DNA of 32,915 bases from an uncultured bacterium (GCA_900553895.1 USFB01000023.1:1-32915), one strand, 5' to 3'. Counted from the stretch's first letter, positions 16,984 to 25,696 are shown. The notes: generated by a model not told the origin, from the sequence alone. Made by a program: numbers and translations.

Positions 16984-17048
16984 TACAAGTTCAATTAGGG
17001 CAATAGCTACGCGAGAAATAAGCTTTAAAAAGCTTTAATTTTTTAATT

Positions 17049-19679
17049 TTAGTCTAATTTAACATCACCCAACATTTTTTGCTTCAACCAATAAGTTAAA
17101 TATTCTTCGCTGTTTGCTTTTGGAGCATTCGGATTATTCTTTTGTTTTAATTTTTGCATTGGTGTAAGTTGTTTAAGATTTTCTTTTTCTTGTCTTGCAA
17201 CCATTGAATCGTAAATTTTATTTTTTGCAAGATGTTCCAGACCTTTTTTACCTCCGGCTAAAGCCTTGCCTGTTTTTGAATCATGTCCCATAACATCTAT
17301 TACATCAAATCCCATAATTGCATCTTTCAAATCTTCTAAAGAATTTTTAGCAGAAGTTCGTGATTTATGTAAATTTAGTTGTGACGAGTTTGGAATAATA
17401 TCGTACTTTTGCATAATATTATCCGCTAAAGCTAATATTTTCTCATCGTTCATTTGTTCCAGTTTTGTTGAATTATCAAAGAAACAAGCTTTAAATTCAT
17501 TCATAACCTTATCAACAGCACCATTTTTATCCATGCCGACAGGAAGTTTTGCTCCATCTAAAACATATTCTGCGATATCTTTCACATTACCTTGTTTAAT
17601 ATAGCTTGTTAAATTCAATGCTCTAAGCGATTGGTCAACACCCATATCAATAGTATTACCTGTATCAATCAAGGTAAACAATTTCCCGCGTCTTGTTCTT
17701 AAAACATTAGGATCTATAAAGATATTACCCGGGTGAATGTCTGCGTGAATTACTTTGCCGTTTTTATCAATTTTATGAAATTGTTCAATAAATACTTTTT
17801 GATATTCTTGTAACAAATAATCCGTATCACGTTTTCTTAATTTGACATCAGAAAAATCAGGCATCCTTTCTGTTATGTGTTTAATTTTTTCATCTATCTT
17901 TTTAAGTTCTTTTTCTTTTGTCGTTGCATCCTTCACTAATTTATTAACAGCTTCCTTGTTCAAATAAAGTTTATTCAAATCCATAAATGAAGACAAACTT
18001 ACGCCATTAGCTTTTTCCATTACGTAAACATTATTTTTAACTTCAATCGGTTTAACAACATTTGCAACATTCGTAGTCTTAGAAAGTTTTAATGCAGCAT
18101 CCATTTCATTTTTTAAATCGACTTCCTTAAGAATACCTTCTGCTAAATCTTCAACATTTCTAAGCAAATAATCTTTTTCATCCGCAGATTTTTCTGACAT
18201 ATTTTTTACTAAATCTATGAATTTTTGCTTATCTTTTAAAATCTTTTCTTTAGTAATTCCGTCTTTTAAAATTTTTATACAAACATCTTTACCTGATGCG
18301 TTTTTCGCAAGATAAGTTTCTGCAACGGTTCCAACACCTAGTAATTTACTTACTTTATAACCGTTTCCAAGATTAGAAGTAATGTATTTTTGTGCTTCAT
18401 CCAATGTTCTTGTTGGCGGACATTTTTCTCTAAGCGCAGTTGTTAGTTCAGAACCATCCGCTGAAATTTGTTTAAACTTAACTGCAAAAAGATTTTCTTT
18501 GGTAAGTTGTTTGATTTTATCTTCAACGCTACCAGTACCTTCAATAATTGATTTGATACTTGAAGATTCAAGCATTGTACCTTCAAGTTGCTTATAAGCT
18601 GAAATTCCTTTAAATTCCGCCGGTTTAAGTTCAGCTTCCGCTAATTTTTTAGAAGCTTTTGCCATATTTTCATTAAATATTTTTGCAAAATTTCCTTTTT
18701 TAACTAAAGGAATTGCTAATGCTGCAGTTACGAGTCCTGTTGCCAACGCGTTTTGTGAAATGTTTTCCATAAATCCGTTTACAGATTTATTCTTGTCTGT
18801 TTTATTTGCAACAAAATATCTGTTTAACATATTGCCTGCTAAATAAATCGGTGCTCCGACAATTCCACCTAACGCCATAACAGGCATCATTAAACCATTT
18901 ATTGTACCTGATACAAAATTTTTAAAATTAGTCTTTCTGCGTTCCTTGTTTAATTGCTTTTTGCTTAATTTTGCCACCTTCTTCTGTATAGGATTTCTTA
19001 GTTTTTTCTTACCATAAATCTTATCATCAACTTTAAATTCATCAGAACCGACTCTGTTGAATTTTAAAGTCCAATATTTAGTTAGCCCACCGACAAAGGC
19101 GCTTGCCAAACCTGTAATTAACAAAGTTTTCTTGTTTGATGTTAATGTATTAAAAGTTTTTTCATAAATATTAAATAAACGATTTGTTAATTTTTTCTTT
19201 TTTACAGGGATTTCTGCATCATTAACCAGTTCTTCCCTGGTGTTTTTAATCATTTTGGCAATATTATCTGTCAAAGGCTTATTAACATCAATACAACCTT
19301 TTGCTTGATTAAACAATTTGTTCAAACCGAAGAAAGTTGCACCTGAAGCTGAAATAGAAACCGCATCACCCAATAATTGTGCGGAATTCTCTTGTGAAGC
19401 GTTATATTCTTTAATTTTTGCTTGCACGTCTTGAGTAGTAGCTGTACCGCTTTCGGCTTTTTGAATTTCAACTAAAACCTTTTTAGAGCCAACTCCAATT
19501 CCTGTTATGTTTTTAAGCCAATTATGGAATTTTTCAATAAGCCCGTTATTTTTTCGAGTTTCTCGCCTATAATATTCTTTGAGTGTTATTTGAGGTCTGG
19601 GTTGCGTCTGAGTTTGTTTTATATTAGTTTTTGGGGAACCTGTATTATAATAGCTATAATTTGTTCTTACTTCAGTCAT
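17049..19679 (-). CDS. Giant ABC1/UbiB-like atypical kinase with long N-terminal region
   Basis: 876 residues. The kinase-like part occupies about 440-800: glycine/alanine-rich loop LLGVGTVAETYLAK, Lys469 in VCIKILK, a helix-C Glu in LKNEMDAALKL, the catalytic HADIHPGNIF (Asp647, Asn652) and the metal motif LIDTGNTID (Asp672). This is the ABC1/ADCK/UbiB family, which supports quinone synthesis or membrane lipid handling. Ahead of it at 401-404 is KFKQ where the family has KxGQ, and CPPTRTLDEAQ follows. The first 430 residues carry three Gly/Ala-rich hydrophobic segments (about 186-200, 260-284, 308-326) that may cross or bind membrane, plus basic linkers. The family is usually about 500-560 residues. 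Single gene, plain start. Confidence 0.85.
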   Translation of the reverse strand: MTEVRTNYSYYNTGSPKTNIKQTQTQPRPQITLKEYYRRETRKNNGLIEKFHNWLKNITGIGVGSKKVLVEIQKAESGTATTQDVQAKIKEYNASQENSAQLLGDAVSISASGATFFGLNKLFNQAKGCIDVNKPLTDNIAKMIKNTREELVNDAEIPVKKKKLTNRLFNIYEKTFNTLTSNKKTLLITGLASAFVGGLTKYWTLKFNRVGSDEFKVDDKIYGKKKLRNPIQKKVAKLSKKQLNKERRKTNFKNFVSGTINGLMMPVMALGGIVGAPIYLAGNMLNRYFVANKTDKNKSVNGFMENISQNALATGLVTAALAIPLVKKGNFAKIFNENMAKASKKLAEAELKPAEFKGISAYKQLEGTMLESSSIKSIIEGTGSVEDKIKQLTKENLFAVKFKQISADGSELTTALREKCPPTRTLDEAQKYITSNLGNGYKVSKLLGVGTVAETYLAKNASGKDVCIKILKDGITKEKILKDKQKFIDLVKNMSEKSADEKDYLLRNVEDLAEGILKEVDLKNEMDAALKLSKTTNVANVVKPIEVKNNVYVMEKANGVSLSSFMDLNKLYLNKEAVNKLVKDATTKEKELKKIDEKIKHITERMPDFSDVKLRKRDTDYLLQEYQKVFIEQFHKIDKNGKVIHADIHPGNIFIDPNVLRTRRGKLFTLIDTGNTIDMGVDQSLRALNLTSYIKQGNVKDIAEYVLDGAKLPVGMDKNGAVDKVMNEFKACFFDNSTKLEQMNDEKILALADNIMQKYDIIPNSSQLNLHKSRTSAKNSLEDLKDAIMGFDVIDVMGHDSKTGKALAGGKKGLEHLAKNKIYDSMVARQEKENLKQLTPMQKLKQKNNPNAPKANSEEYLTYWLKQKMLGDVKLD

Positions 19680-19775
19680 AATTTTCCCTAAATTTATTTC
19701 CTTAATTATTATAAGTAATAAAAATAGAAAAAATTGCTATTTTTAGACAAAATATTTTACAAAAATACATAAAAA

Positions 19776-19804
19776 AAGCAGGTGAAAATACAATTCACCT
19801 GCTT
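19776..19804 (-). terminator. Terminator of the symporter gene
   Basis: AAGCAGGTGAA (19776-19786) pairs with TTCACCTGCTT (19794-19804). On the minus strand a run of seven T follows. It lies 20 bases after the stop of the symporter gene and insulates the kinase gene. Confidence 0.9.
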
Positions 19805-19823
19805 CTTCATATCATTAAAATTT

Positions 19824-21149
19824 TTAATTAATTATATCACCATATTCTTCAGGATTATTTAGTAAATCATAATTAATTTCGTTTTCATTATCCGCAATAG
19901 TAGCTGCTACAACCGCATCAGATGTGACATTCAATAGAGTTCTCATCATATCAGTTATTCTTTCAATTGTGAATAAGAACGCAAAACCTGCTACCAATTG
20001 TTCAGGGCTTAAGCCCATTCCATTAAGCACAAGAGCTATTGTAATTAAACCTGCACCTGGAATACCCGCACAAGTCGAAGATGCCACGATTGCTAATAAT
20101 GCGATTTGAACAACAAGAAATGGAGTTAAAGCTACTCCGTAAGCCTGAGTCAAAAATATTACAGCAATTGTTTGCAACATTGCCGTACCATCCATATTAA
20201 GTGTTGCACCCAAAGGCAGTACAAAACTTGCAATTTTATGAGAAATACCTCTTTTTTCACAACATGCAATCGTAAGCGGAAGCGTTGCAGAAGAGCTTGC
20301 TGTACCAAAAGCAACCATCATAGCTTCTGCCATAGCTGCATACAACATTGTGACAGGGACTTTTGAAAATATCTTCAAAAATACCGGATAAACAATAAAG
20401 AATTGAATTGCAAACCCTAGAGCTAAAACACCTAAATATTTTGATATACTCATAAATATATCTACACCAAAAGATGAAACCGCAACAGCTGTTAATGCAA
20501 ATACACCAGGAGCCGCAAAGCACATAATCCAGTCAGTGATTTTCATAGTTGCCGCAAAAATTGATTCAAAGAAGCCTACAAAAGGTCTGTTTATATCACC
20601 AACTTTTGCCAAAGCTATTGAAAACATTAATGCGAATACAATAATAGGAACCATGTCACCACTTGCAATAGATGCAAGAGGATTTTTTGGAACAAAACCT
20701 AAGATAATATTTAACAAATTACCTTTTTGAGCGTCAATAGTAGCTGCAACTTGCGCTTGAATATCAGCTGCAGTATCAATATTTATGTAATGTGCAGCAC
20801 CTAAGCCGGGTTTTAATAACAGTGCTAAAGCAGCACCTATCGTGACTGCAACTAAAGTGATAATTCCATAATACAACACCATCTTAGTTCCAAGTTTACC
20901 GATTTGTTTGCTATCACCAACACTTGTAATGCCGATAACTATCGCAGAAATCACAAGTGGAATAACTACCATTTGTATCAATCTGATAAATACTTGTCCG
21001 ATAAAAGTTAATGTGGTCATTAAAATCGGACTAGGCTCTCTGTGAAGCCAAATACCAACTATTACACCAAGTACAAGCCCGGCAAAAATATGCCAGTTAC
21101 GTTTAAGTCCGAGTCCAAGCGCGATTAGCACCTGCATGTGAAATTTCAT
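19824..21149 (-). CDS. Dicarboxylate/amino acid:cation symporter (DAACS family)
   Basis: 441 residues, inner-membrane transporter that couples Na+ or H+ entry to uptake of glutamate, aspartate or C4-dicarboxylates. The signature serine-rich re-entrant loop is TASSSATLPLTI, followed by LPLGATLNMDGTAMLQ (the NMDGT cation and substrate motif), then GIPGAGLITIALVL and the helix-8 block RITDMMRTLLNVTSD. The last is usually NVTGD, so one position differs. Eight helices plus two hairpins fit the GltPh architecture. The exact substrate is not decidable. GAGAGGA is upstream of the start. It may be co-transcribed with der, which ends 81 bases upstream, although no terminator separates them clearly. Confidence 0.93.
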   Translation of the reverse strand: MKFHMQVLIALGLGLKRNWHIFAGLVLGVIVGIWLHREPSPILMTTLTFIGQVFIRLIQMVVIPLVISAIVIGITSVGDSKQIGKLGTKMVLYYGIITLVAVTIGAALALLLKPGLGAAHYINIDTAADIQAQVAATIDAQKGNLLNIILGFVPKNPLASIASGDMVPIIVFALMFSIALAKVGDINRPFVGFFESIFAATMKITDWIMCFAAPGVFALTAVAVSSFGVDIFMSISKYLGVLALGFAIQFFIVYPVFLKIFSKVPVTMLYAAMAEAMMVAFGTASSSATLPLTIACCEKRGISHKIASFVLPLGATLNMDGTAMLQTIAVIFLTQAYGVALTPFLVVQIALLAIVASSTCAGIPGAGLITIALVLNGMGLSPEQLVAGFAFLFTIERITDMMRTLLNVTSDAVVAATIADNENEINYDLLNNPEEYGDIIN

Positions 21150-21230
21150 TTAAAATCCTCTCATATACTTATATAACTTAACTATTTTACTATTTTTCGC
21201 AGGAATTGTAAAGTATGTTTAAGTATGGAA

Positions 21231-22571
21231 TTATTTTTTCTTTTCACTTCTCGTTCTGATAGAAAGTCTTATAGGTGTTCCCATAAATCCGAAAGCTTCG
21301 CGCAACTTGTTTTCCATATAGCGTTTGTAATGGTCTTTCATCAAATCTTCATTATTTGCAAACAAAATAAATGTTGGCGGTTCAATCGCTGCTTGAGTAG
21401 AGTACATAATCTTCAAACGCTTGTTTCTGATTGTTTGTGGCGGATTAAGAGCATAAGCTTCATTAATAACCTTATTCAGCAAGCCTGTTGAAACTCGTTT
21501 TGAGCGTTCTTTTTGAACTTCTACAACTCTTGTAAAGATTTGATTTAATCTTTGGTGAGTAACTGCGCTTATGTAAATTTTAGGTACATAATCCAAGAAT
21601 GGAATTTCTCGTGCAATTTTTTCTTCAAACTTATTAATAGTATTTGATTTTTTATCTTCAATCAAATCCCATTTGTTGATTGCAATTACCATACCTTTTC
21701 CAGCCTCGGTAATAATAGAAGCAATCTTTTTGTCTTGGTCGGAAATTCCGTTTGTAGCTTCTGTCGCATCAATTACCATCAATGCAACGTCACATTCTCT
21801 GATTGAACGAATAGCTCTGTCTACCGCGAATTTTTCTACACCATAATCAACTTTTGCTTTTTTTCTGATACCTGCCGTATCAATAATCACAAATTCTTGG
21901 TCGTTATAAGTCAAGCGAGAATCAATACTATCTCTTGTTGTTCCTGAAATATCAGAAACAATAACCCTATTTTCACCTAAAAGAGCATTTACAATCGAAG
22001 ACTTACCTGCATTTGGTCTTCCAACAATTGCAATTTTAATAGTTTTATCTTCCTCTTCTTCAACATCGTATTCAAAATCGGAAGTAATTTCTTCCAGTAA
22101 ATCACCAACACCGCCTGAACCATGCAATGCGGAAATAGCGATAGGTTCGCCTATTGCAAGTGAATAAAAATCACTAATCATAGTGATTTGGTTGTGTGAG
22201 TCAACTTTATTGACAGCAAGAAATATCGGTTTGTTGCTTTGTCTTAAGATATTTGCAATATCTGAATCAACAGGCGTAACACCTTCTAAACCGTCAACTA
22301 TAAAAATGATTTTGTCGGCTTCTTCGCAAGCAATTTTTGCTTGGTCATAAATAGAAAGCATTATTTCATCTTCATCACCGGGTATAATTCCGCCGGTATC
22401 AATAACTGTAAACGGGCGATTTTGCCATTCAACATCAAAATAAATTCTATCTCTTGTAACTCCCGGGCGGTCGTCAACGATAGATTGTCTTTTTCCTACT
22501 AATCTGTTTACAAATGTTGATTTGCCAACATTTGGCCTTCCTACTATTGCGATAATCGGTTTTCTGTTCAT
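21231..22571 (-). CDS. der: Ribosome-assembly GTPase Der (EngA)
   Basis: 446 residues with two tandem GTPase domains followed by a KH-like domain. First P-loop GRPNVGKS at 11-18, DTGG at 58-61 and NKVD at 121-124. Second P-loop GRPNAGKS at 184-191, then DTAG and NKWD. This dual layout is unique to Der, which acts in 50S subunit maturation and is essential in most bacteria. The linker between the domains is very acidic (EEEEDK). The start ATG is 29 bases after the end of the upstream minus-strand gene, so der is probably the last gene of the fliW-csrA operon. Confidence 0.97.
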   Translation of the reverse strand: MNRKPIIAIVGRPNVGKSTFVNRLVGKRQSIVDDRPGVTRDRIYFDVEWQNRPFTVIDTGGIIPGDEDEIMLSIYDQAKIACEEADKIIFIVDGLEGVTPVDSDIANILRQSNKPIFLAVNKVDSHNQITMISDFYSLAIGEPIAISALHGSGGVGDLLEEITSDFEYDVEEEEDKTIKIAIVGRPNAGKSSIVNALLGENRVIVSDISGTTRDSIDSRLTYNDQEFVIIDTAGIRKKAKVDYGVEKFAVDRAIRSIRECDVALMVIDATEATNGISDQDKKIASIITEAGKGMVIAINKWDLIEDKKSNTINKFEEKIAREIPFLDYVPKIYISAVTHQRLNQIFTRVVEVQKERSKRVSTGLLNKVINEAYALNPPQTIRNKRLKIMYSTQAAIEPPTFILFANNEDLMKDHYKRYMENKLREAFGFMGTPIRLSIRTRSEKKK

Positions 22572-22600
22572 AATACGTTTAGTCTAACACGAAAAAAATA

Positions 22601-23275
22601 TTATCTCAATGTCTTAGCGATTTCTGCCTGAATAGTATTTGCTCTTGTAATATATTTTGAAAGCTTTATATACTTATCCCCCGCTTCACCGTAAGGCGTT
22701 TGCATTGTCATAAGTTCATCTACACTTTTATTAATATTCTCTAGTTTTGCAAGTGATTTTCGCAACTCTAATACAGAAGAAAATTTCTTCGGTAATTTTG
22801 CAATAATTGCATCAGAGAACATTCCAAATAACTTTCTCATTCCACCAAATTGTTCCTTTACTTTTGGTGAAAGCAAGTTTGTAATTCCGCCTGAAATTTT
22901 TGCCGAAAGGCTTGTATCATTATAAATTTCAATAAGTCCTTCTAAATCTTCTTGCAATTGTTTTTTTCGATTAAAAAGTTGTTCAACTTTGTTAAAATCT
23001 CTAACATCCTTCGCCATACGTATTTGGTTATCAATATCTTTTAGTTCTTCTTCTGTCTTTGAAATCTTATACTCTAGCTTAAAAATCTCATCAGTGACAT
23101 CTTTATAAGCGTCTTCTTTTAAAATGTTGTAGTCATAATCATTTAGACGTCTTTGAGGTTCTGTTTGATTTGCAAACGAATGAATATCTTCAGGCTGCAA
23201 GAAAAAATTATCTTCATCTTGCAACTTACTTCCAAAAGGATTTTCATTATTGTTTACAAACATATCTCCACTCAT
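22601..23275 (-). CDS. Coiled-coil protein of unknown function
   Basis: 224 residues, acidic N-terminus (MSGDMFVNNNENPFGSKLQDEDNFF), then long helices with heptad character (ISKTEEELKDIDNQIRMAKDVRDFNKVEQLFNRK and ELRKSLAKLENINKSVDELM, given here as examples of the pattern rather than family motifs). No signal peptide and no membrane segment. It is the fifth gene of a minus-strand run (TPR, fliW, csrA, TPR-like, this gene), 15 bases after the TPR-like gene and 29 bases before der. Function unknown; a flagellar, secretion or cell-division link is only suggested by the neighbours. Confidence 0.75.
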   Translation of the reverse strand: MSGDMFVNNNENPFGSKLQDEDNFFLQPEDIHSFANQTEPQRRLNDYDYNILKEDAYKDVTDEIFKLEYKISKTEEELKDIDNQIRMAKDVRDFNKVEQLFNRKKQLQEDLEGLIEIYNDTSLSAKISGGITNLLSPKVKEQFGGMRKLFGMFSDAIIAKLPKKFSSVLELRKSLAKLENINKSVDELMTMQTPYGEAGDKYIKLSKYITRANTIQAEIAKTLR

Positions 23276-23290
23276 AAGAAAATTATACTA

Positions 23291-23872
23291 TTAAAGATAA
23301 TTTTCTTCAATTTTTTGTTTCATAGACAGAGCAGGATAATAGTCTGGAATAAGTTGTAAACACTCATTCGCGTAAAAATAAGCTTGTTCAAAATCGTGGA
23401 CTTTTATATAATAACGCATTAGCATAAAATGTAATTCTGCATCGTTATAATAAATATCTTTTGACTTTTGCATATAATTAAACGCAGCTGACAATAAATT
23501 ATTTTCGAACATCACACGTGCAACAAATTTGTAGCTTTCTTGATTTATATCTGCAAAAATATCCAAGGCACCCAATAATTGTTCAATGTAATCAAGTTTT
23601 TCGTTTTTAAGCAAAAAATCTAAATCAATTTCCAAAAAATTCCTAATTTGAAAATAAGTCGGGAAAATTTCCATATAACCTTCCAAAATTGAAACCAATA
23701 TTGTTCCCCAAATCCCACGCGGATTGTCAATTTTAGAAAAGATTGCTTTTGCTGAAGATAAATCATTGTTAAGAAGGCATAAATAAGCATGCTCCAACGA
23801 ATTTGGGATAATTTTTATATCAGAGCAGTTAGGATAAAAAAAGAAAATTTTTCCTTTGCTAAAATTAACCAT
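23291..23872 (-). CDS. TPR-like helical repeat protein of unknown function
   Basis: 193 residues. It begins MVNFSKGKIFFFYPNC and has helix pairs with alternating small and aromatic residues like tetratricopeptide repeats, clearest at the C-terminus: AELHFMLMRYYIKVHDFEQA then YFYANECLQLIPDYYPAL. No signal peptide. Its start overlaps the end of csrA by 8 bases, so the two are translationally coupled. It may act as a partner or adaptor for the post-transcriptional regulators encoded with it; that is inference from position. Confidence 0.75.
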   Translation of the reverse strand: MVNFSKGKIFFFYPNCSDIKIIPNSLEHAYLCLLNNDLSSAKAIFSKIDNPRGIWGTILVSILEGYMEIFPTYFQIRNFLEIDLDFLLKNEKLDYIEQLLGALDIFADINQESYKFVARVMFENNLLSAAFNYMQKSKDIYYNDAELHFMLMRYYIKVHDFEQAYFYANECLQLIPDYYPALSMKQKIEENYL

Positions 23873-24203
23873 TCTTTTTGTTTATTCTTATTGAATTTTT
23901 CTTGTTTTTATTTTCGTCAACTACAAGTTCTTCATCTTCATTAGGAGCGCTCGCAGACTTATCGTTAAATGAAGTTCCACCTTTTATAAGATCAGAGACT
24001 GAGTCGACAGAAGACACATTAGTATTCTTGCCAATCAAGTTGGCAAGCTTAATTTGCAGATAAATTTCTTCTCTATAGATTTTAACATCTTTATCAGCTT
24101 TTATTGCAACTTTACAGACGCCATTTTTTGCTTCGACAATAGTTATTTCAATATTGTCGTTTATCATTATTTTTTGACCATTTTTTCTAGTAATAACGAG
24201 CAT
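23865..24203 (-). CDS. csrA: CsrA translational regulator with long C-terminal tail
   Basis: The first 60 residues are the canonical CsrA/RsmA dimer fold: MLVITRKNGQKIMI at the start and DKDVKIYREEIYLQIK at the end, with RNA-contacting Leu/Arg near the N-terminus and Arg44 in YREEIY. CsrA binds GGA motifs in mRNA leaders and usually represses translation. CsrA is normally 60-75 residues; here it has about 50 extra, acidic and Ser/Asn-rich, ending in Lys/Asn-rich KNKKNSIRINKKNG. It lies 18 bases after fliW and overlaps the next gene by 8 bases. FliW, encoded before it, is the known CsrA antagonist. A CsrA-FliW partner switch is therefore expected. Confidence 0.95.
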   Translation of the reverse strand: MLVITRKNGQKIMINDNIEITIVEAKNGVCKVAIKADKDVKIYREEIYLQIKLANLIGKNTNVSSVDSVSDLIKGGTSFNDKSASAPNEDEELVVDENKNKKNSIRINKKNG

Positions 24204-24221
24204 TTTATTCCTTAAAAATTC

Positions 24222-24653
24222 TTAATTTTCTTTAAACATAGAGTAACTGATATCATAGCCTGAGCCTGAAAGTACAACTTGAGCAGCACTTTGATTATTC
24301 AAGTTAAAAATCAAAGGTGCCAGCAAATTGATAGTCGTACCTTTTGGATTATCTTGCGGGATTGAAGTTATGTTCATAACAAGCAAACTCTCCACATCCT
24401 TGATATCTAAAGTTTCTACTATGTTATCAGGCAAATCTATTGTGTAATCTAAATTCAGAGCTGAAACCGATATAATCGGGAAAGCCAGCGCAGGATCTTC
24501 AATTGATTGAAGCCATTTGAACAAAGTATCTTTGTTTGGATCAAGTATAATAAATTTGTGTAACATATCAAATCCAATGATAGGCATCACAAAATTAAAA
24601 ATACGGTCTTCTTCGATTTCTATTTCGCCAAATCTAGCTGTGTTTAATTTCAT
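24222..24653 (-). CDS. fliW: FliW, antagonist of CsrA
   Basis: 143 residues, full length for the family. It opens with MKLNTARFGEIEIEED and carries the family block LFKWLQSIEDPALAFPI, then NLDYTIDLPD and LLVMNITSIPQD. FliW binds CsrA allosterically and relieves repression of flagellin translation; flagellin in turn sequesters FliW. There is no flagellar gene in this window, so whether the cell makes flagella is open. The start is 12 bases after the TPR gene. Conservation of the fliW-csrA order agrees with the usual linkage. Confidence 0.95.
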   Translation of the reverse strand: MKLNTARFGEIEIEEDRIFNFVMPIIGFDMLHKFIILDPNKDTLFKWLQSIEDPALAFPIISVSALNLDYTIDLPDNIVETLDIKDVESLLVMNITSIPQDNPKGTTINLLAPLIFNLNNQSAAQVVLSGSGYDISYSMFKEN

Positions 24654-24665
24654 TCCTTAACTTTC

Positions 24666-25412
24666 TTAAAAACCTACTGACATTTGATTTGTCAATAATG
24701 ATTGTATCACTTGAGGGCTTAGAGAAGAATTACCGCTTCCCATAAGCATGTTTAACATTGCATTGTTGTTATTTTCGTTATTACCTGTAAGTAATGACAT
24801 TTCATTAACATTGTTATTCAAAACATCACTTAAACCTGCTCTTTGTAGAACTCTTAAAGCTGCAACAATTTCATCGTTTGTAGGAACTTCACTTGAGAAA
24901 TCTTTGTAATCTCTGAATTTTTGAGGCGTAACATCATTACCTCTGTTCATTTCTCGCATCAAGTTTTCAATCTTTTGTTTTTCATATTCACTTCTTGCCT
25001 TATCAGAAAAACCTGTACCAAAACGGCTCTGAATAAAACTATCCTCAGCAGTTTCAGTCGATTCTTCATGACATTTATCAGGAGTTTCTAAACAAGTTTT
25101 TCCCTTTGTAGCATAACGTCCAAGTTGTCCGTTTGGAGAAAGGCTAATAACTTTTTCATAATTTGCAACAGCTTCATCCTTTTTACCAATTTGAGCAGAA
25201 GTCATTGCTAAATAGTAATATGCAACCGCGTTTGACGGATCTCTTTTTACTATGTTATTAAAAGCTATGTAGCTTTGAGAATAATTTCCTGTTTTATATA
25301 ATCTGATTGCGCTAGCTAATGCAGAATTTGATGTTGTAGTCTTTGCGCAAGCAAAATTCACCGTAGAAGCGCAAATTATAGCTGTCATTAATACCAAAAT
25401 ATACTTTTTCAT
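24666..25412 (-). CDS. Exported TPR-repeat protein
   Basis: 248 residues. Signal peptide (MKKYILVLMTAIICASTVNFACA). Two or three TPR repeats at about 30-100 (AIRLYKTGNYSQSYIAFNNI, then AVAYYYLAMTSAQIGKKDEA). A low-complexity Asn-rich tract at about 195-220 (GNNENNNNAM) leads to a Ser/Leu-rich C-terminus. No catalytic motif. It leads the operon with fliW and csrA, with AAGAAGGG near the start. It could be a scaffold for an envelope complex. The upstream region holds an inverted repeat over the promoter, so it is likely regulated. Confidence 0.8.
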   Translation of the reverse strand: MKKYILVLMTAIICASTVNFACAKTTTSNSALASAIRLYKTGNYSQSYIAFNNIVKRDPSNAVAYYYLAMTSAQIGKKDEAVANYEKVISLSPNGQLGRYATKGKTCLETPDKCHEESTETAEDSFIQSRFGTGFSDKARSEYEKQKIENLMREMNRGNDVTPQKFRDYKDFSSEVPTNDEIVAALRVLQRAGLSDVLNNNVNEMSLLTGNNENNNNAMLNMLMGSGNSSLSPQVIQSLLTNQMSVGF

Positions 25413-25440
25413 AATAACCCTTCTTATTCTATATGTGTAT

Positions 25441-25472
25441 AGTATACAACCGCGAAATCAAAGTTTGTATAC
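25441..25472 (-). promoter_or_regulatory. Inverted repeat over the promoter of the fliW-csrA operon
   Basis: GTATACAA (25442-25449) and TTGTATAC (25465-25472) are perfect inverted 8-base arms separated by 15 bases. Read on the minus strand, TATACT lies at 25441-25446 as a likely -10, and the other arm falls at the -35 position, where no good hexamer exists. This layout fits an operator or activator site. Confidence 0.4.
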
Positions 25473-25612
25473 ACCATGTAATTGAATTATACATTATTTT
25501 CTTAACTATAACAAGATGTGAAGTCAAGAATTTCAAAATTTAAATTTTAAAACAATATGTAACGTTTTGTAAACAATTTGACATGTAACTAGCAAAATTT
25601 TTTATTCACGCT

Positions 25613-25692
25613 TTTTAATAAAAACATAAAGCTCTCTCTTCTTATTTAAACGGACAGGCCTTGTTTCATATACACAAGGTCTTTTTTTTTTT
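25613..25692 (+). ncRNA. Candidate small RNA ending in an orphan terminator
   Basis: A strong terminator (25656-25682, then 11 T) has no protein gene upstream on its strand. TTGACA at 25578-25583 can serve as -35, with a poor -10 near 25601-25608, giving a transcript of about 80 bases. It contains an unpaired pyrimidine run CUCUCUCUUCUU (25632-25643) that could pair with purine-rich ribosome binding sites. The weak -10 is the main doubt. Confidence 0.3.
25656..25692 (+). terminator. Orphan rho-independent terminator
   Basis: AGGCCTTGT (25656-25664) pairs with ACAAGGTCT (25674-25682) with one G-U pair and a 9-base loop, followed by 11 T. The region 25413-25747 has no gene. The stem ends 55 bases before the anti-sigma gene, so it could end a small RNA or act as an attenuator in the leader of that operon. 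Confidence 0.75.
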
Positions 25693-25696
25693 ATAT

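Noticed and set aside
17014..17045. AAGCTTTAAAAAGCTT hairpin between the S1 and kinase genes
   Set aside because: It has a 2-base loop and a weak T tract on the relevant strand; not convincing as a terminator.
20257..20523. Cys-rich open frame inside the symporter gene
   Set aside because: It is a same-strand shadow in another frame of a clear DAACS transporter gene.
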